NCBI GenBank assembly: GCA_023383705.1
Contig: JAHDYM010000020.1
Span: 1 to 36,206 of the forward strand
Reading direction: 5' to 3'
DNA length: 36,206 nucleotides
Origin: Gammaproteobacteria bacterium
GTDB lineage: Bacteria; Pseudomonadota; Gammaproteobacteria; Steroidobacterales; GCA-2729495
Shown here in pieces: positions 30,960 to 36,206 of the stretch. Made by a program: the position numbers and the translations under genes. The notes below the pieces were generated by a model. That model did not search any database. It worked only from the letters and a program-made list of their open reading frames with translations, and had not been told where the DNA came from. Positions within the stretch are counted from its first letter, which is position 1. Each line of letters opens with the position of its first letter.

Positions 30960-33329
30960 ATGGAACCCTACGTAATCCCGCTGCAGTCGTTGCGACTCAC
31001 TGACGTCCATCGCGTCGGCGGCAAGAATGCCTCGCTGGGAGAGATGATCGGCCAGCTGTCCGCACTGGGTGTCCGCGTGCCCGGCGGCTTTGCCACCACT
31101 GCGCATGCCTACCGGGAATTCCTGGCACAGGACAGGCTCGACACCCGCATCGACGAATTGCTCCGCGATCTCGATGTCGACAACATCGCGCAACTGACAC
31201 GTTGCGGACAAACCATCCGCGACTGGATCCTCGGTACACCGTTGCCACCGGCGCTGCTCGCCGCCATCGAATCGGCCTGGCAGGACATGAGCCGCGGACA
31301 GGCCGCCGACATGGCGGTTGCGGTGCGCTCATCGGCGACGGCCGAAGACCTGCCCGAGGCATCCTTTGCCGGGCAGCAGGAAACCTTCCTCAACATCCGC
31401 GGACTGCCGCGGCTGATCGAAGCCGTGCATCATGTCTTCGCCTCGCTGTACAACGACCGCGCCATCGCCTATCGCGTACACCAGAATTTCGACCACAAGC
31501 TGGTGGCATTGTCAGTCGGCGTACAGCACATGGTGCGTTCCGACCTCGGCTCCAGCGGCGTGATGTTCACGCTGGATACCGAGTCCGGCTTTCGCGATGT
31601 GGTGTTCATCACCTCGGCCTGGGGCCTTGGCGAAACGGTCGTGCAGGGCGCGGTCAACCCGGACGAGTTCTATGTCTACAAGCCGGCCCTGAAGAGCGGC
31701 CACCAGGCCATCCTGCGCCGCAAGCTGGGCACCAAGAAGATCCGCATGGTCTTCAACGACCAGCCGGAACCCGGGCGCACGGTACGCACGGAAAACGTCG
31801 CTCCAGCCGACTCCGCGCGCTTCTCGCTCAGCGACCAGGACATCGAGACGCTGGCGCGCTATGCGCTCGTCATCGAGTCGCACTACAACTGCCCGATGGA
31901 CATCGAATGGGGCAAGGATGGGCGCGACGGCCAGATCTATCTGCTGCAGGCCCGCCCCGAAACCGTGCAGAGCCGGGCCGGCAATACCCTGCTCCGCTAC
32001 CGGCTGAAGGGCCACTCGAAGGTTCTGGCCCGCGGACGCAGCATCGGACAGCGCATCGGCGCCGGTCCGGCCCGCATCATCGCCAGCACTGCCGAAATGG
32101 GCCTGGTGCGCGACGGCGATGTGCTGGTCGCCGACATGACCGACCCGGATTGGGAACCGGTCATGAAGCGCGCCTCGGCCATCGTGACCAACCGTGGCGG
32201 CCGCACCTGCCACGCGGCGATCATCGCCCGTGAACTCGGCATTCCGGCCGTGGTTGGCTGCGGCGATGCCACCCACCTCATCCCCGATGGCGCGCCGGTC
32301 ACCGTGTCCTGTGCGGAGGGTGACGAGGGACTGGTATACGACGGCATCCTCGACTACGAGCAGCAAAAGATCGAACTCGCCAACCTGCCTGCCCTGCCGG
32401 TCAAGATAATGATGAACGTCGGCAATCCGGATTGTGCGTTTGATTTCGCCAGCCTGCCCAATCACGGTATCGGACTTGCGCGGCTGGAGTTCATCGTCAA
32501 CCGCATGATCGGCGTGCATCCGAAAGCGATCCTGGACTTCGCGCGGCTACCCCCCGACCTCAAGGAAGTGGTGCGGGAACACGCGGCCGGCTATGCCAGC
32601 CCGGTCGAGTATTTCGTCTCCCGTCTGACCGAGGGAATCAGCACCATTGCGGCGGCGTTCGCTCCCAATCCGGTGATCGTGCGCCTGTCCGATTTCAAGT
32701 CGAACGAATACGCCAACCTGATCGGCGGCAAGCAATACGAACCGCACGAAGAAAATCCGATGCTCGGCTTCCGCGGTGCTTCCCGGTACGTGGCTGACAG
32801 CTTCAAGCCCTGCTTCGAACTGGAATGCCGGGCCCTGCGCCGGGTGCGCGATGACATGGGACTGACCAACGTCGAGGTCATGGTGCCCTTCGTGCGCAGC
32901 GTCGAGGAAGCCAGGCGTGTCACGGAACTGCTGGCCGAGAATGGCCTGCGTCGCGGCGAGAACGGGCTGCGCCTGATCATGATGTGCGAACTGCCGACCA
33001 ATGCCCTGCTCGCGCACCAGTACCTGCAGTACTTCGACGGCATGTCGATCGGCTCCAACGACCTCACCCAGCTGACGCTCGGACTCGACCGCGATTCGGG
33101 CCTGATTGCCGGACTGTTCGACGAACGTGACGAAGCGGTGCGGATGCTGATCAAGATGGCCATCGACGCCTGCCGGCAGGAAGGCAAGTACATCGGTATC
33201 TGTGGCCAGGGGCCCTCCGATCACCCGGACTTCGCCCGCTGGCTGATCTCCGAGGGCATCAGCAGCGTTTCGCTGAACCCGGATACGGTGGTCGAGACCT
33301 GGCTGTTCCTGGCCGGGAAAACCGTATAG
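30960..33329 (+). CDS. ppsA: Phosphoenolpyruvate synthase
   Basis: The 789-residue enzyme makes PEP from pyruvate and ATP in gluconeogenesis. Seen in order: ATP-grasp domain with [11 protein letters not shown] and [20 protein letters not shown] (to about residue 335), swivelling domain with the phosphohistidine in [20 protein letters not shown] (H418; E. coli H421), and the PEP/pyruvate-binding TIM barrel ([24 protein letters not shown]-like block, [40 protein letters not shown]). GGAGG precedes the ATG. It is divergent from ppsR, which encodes its regulator. Confidence 0.96.
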   Translation: MEPYVIPLQSLRLTDVHRVGGKNASLGEMIGQLSALGVRVPGGFATTAHAYREFLAQDRLDTRIDELLRDLDVDNIAQLTRCGQTIRDWILGTPLPPALLAAIESAWQDMSRGQAADMAVAVRSSATAEDLPEASFAGQQETFLNIRGLPRLIEAVHHVFASLYNDRAIAYRVHQNFDHKLVALSVGVQHMVRSDLGSSGVMFTLDTESGFRDVVFITSAWGLGETVVQGAVNPDEFYVYKPALKSGHQAILRRKLGTKKIRMVFNDQPEPGRTVRTENVAPADSARFSLSDQDIETLARYALVIESHYNCPMDIEWGKDGRDGQIYLLQARPETVQSRAGNTLLRYRLKGHSKVLARGRSIGQRIGAGPARIIASTAEMGLVRDGDVLVADMTDPDWEPVMKRASAIVTNRGGRTCHAAIIARELGIPAVVGCGDATHLIPDGAPVTVSCAEGDEGLVYDGILDYEQQKIELANLPALPVKIMMNVGNPDCAFDFASLPNHGIGLARLEFIVNRMIGVHPKAILDFARLPPDLKEVVREHAAGYASPVEYFVSRLTEGISTIAAAFAPNPVIVRLSDFKSNEYANLIGGKQYEPHEENPMLGFRGASRYVADSFKPCFELECRALRRVRDDMGLTNVEVMVPFVRSVEEARRVTELLAENGLRRGENGLRLIMMCELPTNALLAHQYLQYFDGMSIGSNDLTQLTLGLDRDSGLIAGLFDERDEAVRMLIKMAIDACRQEGKYIGICGQGPSDHPDFARWLISEGISSVSLNPDTVVETWLFLAGKTV

Positions 33330-33368
33330 CGTCCGTTCCACGCCTCGCAGGCCATCGGGAGCCGGGAA

Positions 33369-33743
33369 ATGACCACAGCCTACTGGTGTGTACTCGTGGC
33401 GATACTGATGCCGATCGTCTGGGCCGGTATCGCCAAAGCCGGCGCCAGGGGTTTCGACAATGCCCGCCCGCGTGAATATCTCGCCACGCTGGACGGCTGG
33501 CGCCAGCGCGCCAACTGGGCGCAGGCCAATCACTACGAAAGCTTCCCGGGCTTTGCTGCCGGCGTGGTGATCGCGCATGTGGCCGGGGCGGCCCAGCCCA
33601 CCATCGACCTGCTGGCGCTCGGCTATGTCCTGGCACGCGTGCTCTACGGGATCTTCTACATCACCGACCGCTCCACCCTGCGCTCGCTGGTCTGGGTGGC
33701 AGGCCTCGGCTGCATCATCGGCCTGTTTGTCGCCGCGGCCTGA
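33369..33743 (+). CDS. MAPEG family membrane protein
   Basis: A 124-residue protein with four hydrophobic helices, fitting the MAPEG family (membrane-associated proteins in eicosanoid and glutathione metabolism). Diagnostic features are WCVLVAILMPIVWAGIAKAG at the start, the RQRANWAQANHYESFPGFAA loop between helices 1 and 2, and LARVLYGIFYITDRSTLRSL near helix 4. Bacterial members are of largely unknown activity. It begins 39 bp after ppsA in the same direction. Confidence 0.85.
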   Translation: MTTAYWCVLVAILMPIVWAGIAKAGARGFDNARPREYLATLDGWRQRANWAQANHYESFPGFAAGVVIAHVAGAAQPTIDLLALGYVLARVLYGIFYITDRSTLRSLVWVAGLGCIIGLFVAAA

Positions 33744-33759
33744 ACGGTGGCGCCGGCAC

Positions 33760-34320
33760 TCAGCCCGTGACGGCCGGCAGCTTCAGCAACTGTGTACGGT
33801 AGTGCCTCAACTCGGCGATCGAGTCGTGGATATCGGCCAGCGCCAGGTGCTCGGTGTTCTTGACGATGCCCTCGAGCGCCGTCGGCACCCACAGGCCGGC
33901 CAGGATCTTCAGCGTGGAAACATCCAGGTTCCGGTAATGGAAGAAAGCTTCGAGCAGGGGCATCTCGCGCGCCATGAAGCGACGATCCTGGCAGATGCTG
34001 TTGCCACACATCGGCGAAGTCCTGGGCGCCAGGTGCCCGGCAAGAAAGGCCAGGGTCTGCTGCTCGGCCTCCGCAGCCGTAACCCGGCTGGCACGAACCC
34101 GTTCCGTCAGGCCCGACCGGCCATGCTGACGGGTATTCCACTCGTCCATGCGGCCCAGCACCTCGTCGCTCTGATGGATCGCCAGCACCGGACCCTCGGC
34201 GATGACGCGCAGGTCCGCATCGGTGACGACCGTTGCAATCTCGATGATAGAATCGTTCTGGCAGTCGAGACCGGTCATCTCCAGGTCAACCCAGATCAGC
34301 CTGTGCATCTGTGCACTCAT
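33760..34320 (-). CDS. orn: Oligoribonuclease
   Basis: The 186-residue 3'-5' exoribonuclease degrades short RNA and pGpG to mononucleotides. DEDDh residues are visible: D/E in [12 protein letters not shown] in [12 protein letters not shown], and H/D in [20 protein letters not shown]. The ATG at 34320 ([20 protein letters not shown]) matches the usual start; the open frame to 34377 is spurious. The gene is divergent from rsgA, with 25 bp between the start codons, the common gammaproteobacterial arrangement. Confidence 0.95.
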   Translation of the reverse strand: MSAQMHRLIWVDLEMTGLDCQNDSIIEIATVVTDADLRVIAEGPVLAIHQSDEVLGRMDEWNTRQHGRSGLTERVRASRVTAAEAEQQTLAFLAGHLAPRTSPMCGNSICQDRRFMAREMPLLEAFFHYRNLDVSTLKILAGLWVPTALEGIVKNTEHLALADIHDSIAELRHYRTQLLKLPAVTG

Positions 34321-34345
34321 CAGTCGGGATCCTCGCGAAGCCACC

Positions 34346-35263
34346 ATGGCTACTGACGCCACGCAGGATTCTAGCAAAGCCGGCCTCGTGGTCGCGGCTT
34401 ACGGCCGGCGTGGCATGCTCGAGACGACCGGCGGCATCACCCTGCCCTATGTCGTCCGCGGCCGGCGACTGCAGGTCTGCTGTGGCGACAGCGTGCACTG
34501 GCAGGCATTTTCGGCCAACGACCCGGTCGTGGTCAGCGGAGTGCTCCCGCGCAGGAATGAGCTCAGCCGGCAACCCGCCCGGGGCAGCAAGGCAGAAACC
34601 ATCGCCGCCAATATCAGCCACCTGGTCATCGTCATGGCCGCGCTGCCGGCACCCGACCTGTTCATCACCGATCGCTACCTGTGTGCGGCACGCCTGATGG
34701 GGGCACAGGCTGCCATCGCCTGGAACAAGGCTGACCTCGCCCCACTGCCTGGAGCGGAACTCGCCGTCTATGCCGCGATTGGCTACCCGCTTTTTCCGGT
34801 ATCGGCGACGACAGGCGCAGGACTCGACGCGCTGCTCACCTGGTTGGGCCAGGGCATCGGCCTGCTCGCCGGACAGTCGGGCGTGGGCAAATCCTCGCTC
34901 CTCAACCGTCTGGTGCCGGGTTCGAACACGGCAACCGGCGGGCTGTCAGCGGCCAGCGACGAAGGCCGGCACACCACCACGGCGTCGGTCATGTACACGC
35001 TGGCAAGCGGTGGGCGCCTGATCGATACACCCGGCGTGCGTGACTTCGTCCCGGCCATACCGGAGCTGCGCGATATCGCGCATGGCTTTGTCGAAATCGG
35101 CGCGACCGGACGCAACTGCCGTTTTGCCGACTGCAGCCATCTTCGCGAACCGAACTGTGCGGTCAACGCGGCAGTCGCGAAAGGCCGCATCGATGCGCGA
35201 CGCCATGAAAGCTACCGGCGGCTCATGAATCTCGCCGGCCAGGCTGCCGACAACGTCTACTGA
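34346..35263 (+). CDS. rsgA: Ribosome small-subunit biogenesis GTPase RsgA
   Basis: The ATG at 34346 gives 305 residues. The circularly permuted GTPase order is clear: NKAD (G4, 127-130) before GQSGVGKSS (G1, 176-184) and DTPG (G3, 227-230). The C-terminal zinc finger is C258, C263, H265, C271 ([17 protein letters not shown]). The N-terminal OB-fold starts at about residue 12 ([20 protein letters not shown]). It matures the 30S subunit by releasing RbfA in E. coli. It ends with a 7-bp convergent overlap with recR and faces orn divergently. Confidence 0.95.
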   Translation: MATDATQDSSKAGLVVAAYGRRGMLETTGGITLPYVVRGRRLQVCCGDSVHWQAFSANDPVVVSGVLPRRNELSRQPARGSKAETIAANISHLVIVMAALPAPDLFITDRYLCAARLMGAQAAIAWNKADLAPLPGAELAVYAAIGYPLFPVSATTGAGLDALLTWLGQGIGLLAGQSGVGKSSLLNRLVPGSNTATGGLSAASDEGRHTTTASVMYTLASGGRLIDTPGVRDFVPAIPELRDIAHGFVEIGATGRNCRFADCSHLREPNCAVNAAVAKGRIDARRHESYRRLMNLAGQAADNVY

Positions 35264-35865
35264 TCTGCACCGATATGCGTGCGTGCCGCAATGGCATGCG
35301 ACAGGGTGCCTGCATCCACATACTCGAGTTCACCGCCCATCGGCACGCCATGGGCGATACGCGTGGCGCGAATTCCGCGCTCCCGCGCAATGCCGGCGAG
35401 ATAGCCAGCGGTCGCCTCGCCTTCCACCGTGGCACTGGTGGCGAGTATCAGCTCGCGCGTAACGCCCGCAGCGAGTTGCTGCTCGAGCAGTGGAATGCCG
35501 AGTTCGGCCGGACCGATGCCATCCAGCGGCGACAGCCGGCCCATCAGCACGAAATACCGGCCGCGCCAGCTGCCGGATTCCTCGATGGCGACGACATCGG
35601 CGGGCGTCTCGACCACGCACACGAGCCCATGATCACGGCGCGCGTCGCCACAGATCATGCACAACTCGGCTTCCGCAAACATCCGGCAGCGACCGCAGAG
35701 CCCCACCCTGTCGAGCGCGGCCTGCAACGCGGCCACGATCCGGCCCGCCCCGTCCCGGTCGCGATCGAGCAGATGAAAAGCCATGCGCTGCGAGGACTTC
35801 GGCCCGACACCGGGCAGGCAACGCAGCGCGGTCAGCAGATCCTGCAGAAGCGGCGTAAAGGCCAT
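35257..35865 (-). CDS. recR: Recombination mediator RecR
   Basis: The ATG at 35865 gives 202 residues. Features: N-terminal helix-hairpin-helix (LPGVGPKSSQRMAFHLL), zinc finger with C57, C60, C69 and C72 (LCGRCRMFAEAELCMICGD), and the Toprim domain (VVETPADVVAIEESGSWRGR, LATSATVEGEATAGYLAG). RecR loads RecA onto gaps with RecO/RecF. It follows ybaB by 16 bp, the normal dnaX-ybaB-recR order, although dnaX lies outside the window. Confidence 0.95.
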   Translation of the reverse strand: MAFTPLLQDLLTALRCLPGVGPKSSQRMAFHLLDRDRDGAGRIVAALQAALDRVGLCGRCRMFAEAELCMICGDARRDHGLVCVVETPADVVAIEESGSWRGRYFVLMGRLSPLDGIGPAELGIPLLEQQLAAGVTRELILATSATVEGEATAGYLAGIARERGIRATRIAHGVPMGGELEYVDAGTLSHAIAARTHIGADQ

Positions 35866-35881
35866 GTGTACCGGAACCGGC

Positions 35882-36205
35882 TCAGAACGGCAGCTTGAAG
35901 CCCGGCGGCAAGCCGAGCCCTGAAGCCATCCCACCGAGCTTTTCCTGGCTGGTGCGCTCCACCTTGCGCAGGGCATCGTTGAATGCGGCGATCAGCACAT
36001 CTTCCAGCATTTCGCGGTCTTCACCGAGCAGTGCCGGGTCCACACTGATGCCGCGCACCTCGTGCTTGCAGCTCATGCGTATTTTGACCAGCCCTCCGCC
36101 CGCCTCACCGCTGACTTCGATGCTGGCAAGCTCGTCCTGGGCCTTCTGCATCTGCTCCTGCATCCGCTGGGCCTGCTTCATCAACTGACCGATATCGGCT
36201 CTCAT
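35882..36205 (-). CDS. ybaB: YbaB/EbfC family nucleoid-associated protein
   Basis: A complete 107-residue gene at the window edge. The opening [20 protein letters not shown] and the helix [20 protein letters not shown] are typical, followed by [20 protein letters not shown] and the [16 protein letters not shown] tail. The protein is a small homodimeric DNA-binding protein that probably associates with the nucleoid. The gene is encoded directly before recR, in the same orientation. Confidence 0.95.
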   Translation of the reverse strand: MRADIGQLMKQAQRMQEQMQKAQDELASIEVSGEAGGGLVKIRMSCKHEVRGISVDPALLGEDREMLEDVLIAAFNDALRKVERTSQEKLGGMASGLGLPPGFKLPF

Positions 36206-36206
36206 A

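Noticed and set aside
31202-32233. Plus-strand frame of 343 codons inside ppsA
   Set aside because: It is a shadow in another frame of the unbroken ppsA gene.

Overview
The window looks like a chromosomal segment of a GC-rich gammaproteobacterium. The evidence is gene content: msrA/msrB, a tail-specific protease Prc, phosphoglucomutase, a YqiB-like DUF1249 protein, the divergent ppsR/ppsA pair, oligoribonuclease with divergent rsgA, and recR next to ybaB. The TVP38-oxidoreductase fusion, the DUF1838 protein and a luciferase-like oxidoreductase fit an environmental aerobe. I cannot place it to genus.

Layout. 1-343: 5' end of a secreted protein gene on the minus strand that runs off the window. 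344-635: strong hairpin and REP-like inverted repeats. 636-1807: msrA-msrB operon. About 1920-10730: a decayed integrative element or prophage. It has a four-gene recombinase operon with ATGA overlaps at every junction, an XRE repressor / ImmA-type protease / 404-residue protein operon, a divergent two-gene operon of unknown function, a terminator, and an early cassette (small HTH protein, two unknown proteins, P-loop ATPase). The ATPase is cut off straight after its Walker A motif. 11021-13276: a second patch of accessory DNA with a zinc-ribbon protein, a remnant of a type I restriction specificity subunit, and a class II Fic protein preceded by three operator-like palindromes exactly 31 bp apart.

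13466-24177 holds metabolic and envelope genes: membrane-oxidoreductase fusion (minus), DUF1838 Tat protein and LLM oxidoreductase (plus), arsM-like methyltransferase and EamA exporter (minus). A plus-strand run follows: cation diffusion facilitator, two probable lipoproteins, a secreted gluzincin-type peptidase that appears to start at CTG, and two small membrane proteins. 24187-36205 is mostly conserved core: prc, a coiled-coil protein and DUF1249 protein, pgm, ppsR/ppsA, MAPEG, orn/rsgA, recR and ybaB.

The parts most likely to hold something undescribed are the repressor/protease island at 4589-9450 (an XRE-ImmA switch that seems to control two unknown operons), the regularly spaced operators before fic, and the CTG-started peptidase. 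No tRNA, rRNA or CRISPR array was seen. All assignments come from reading the sequence and family knowledge; no search was run.
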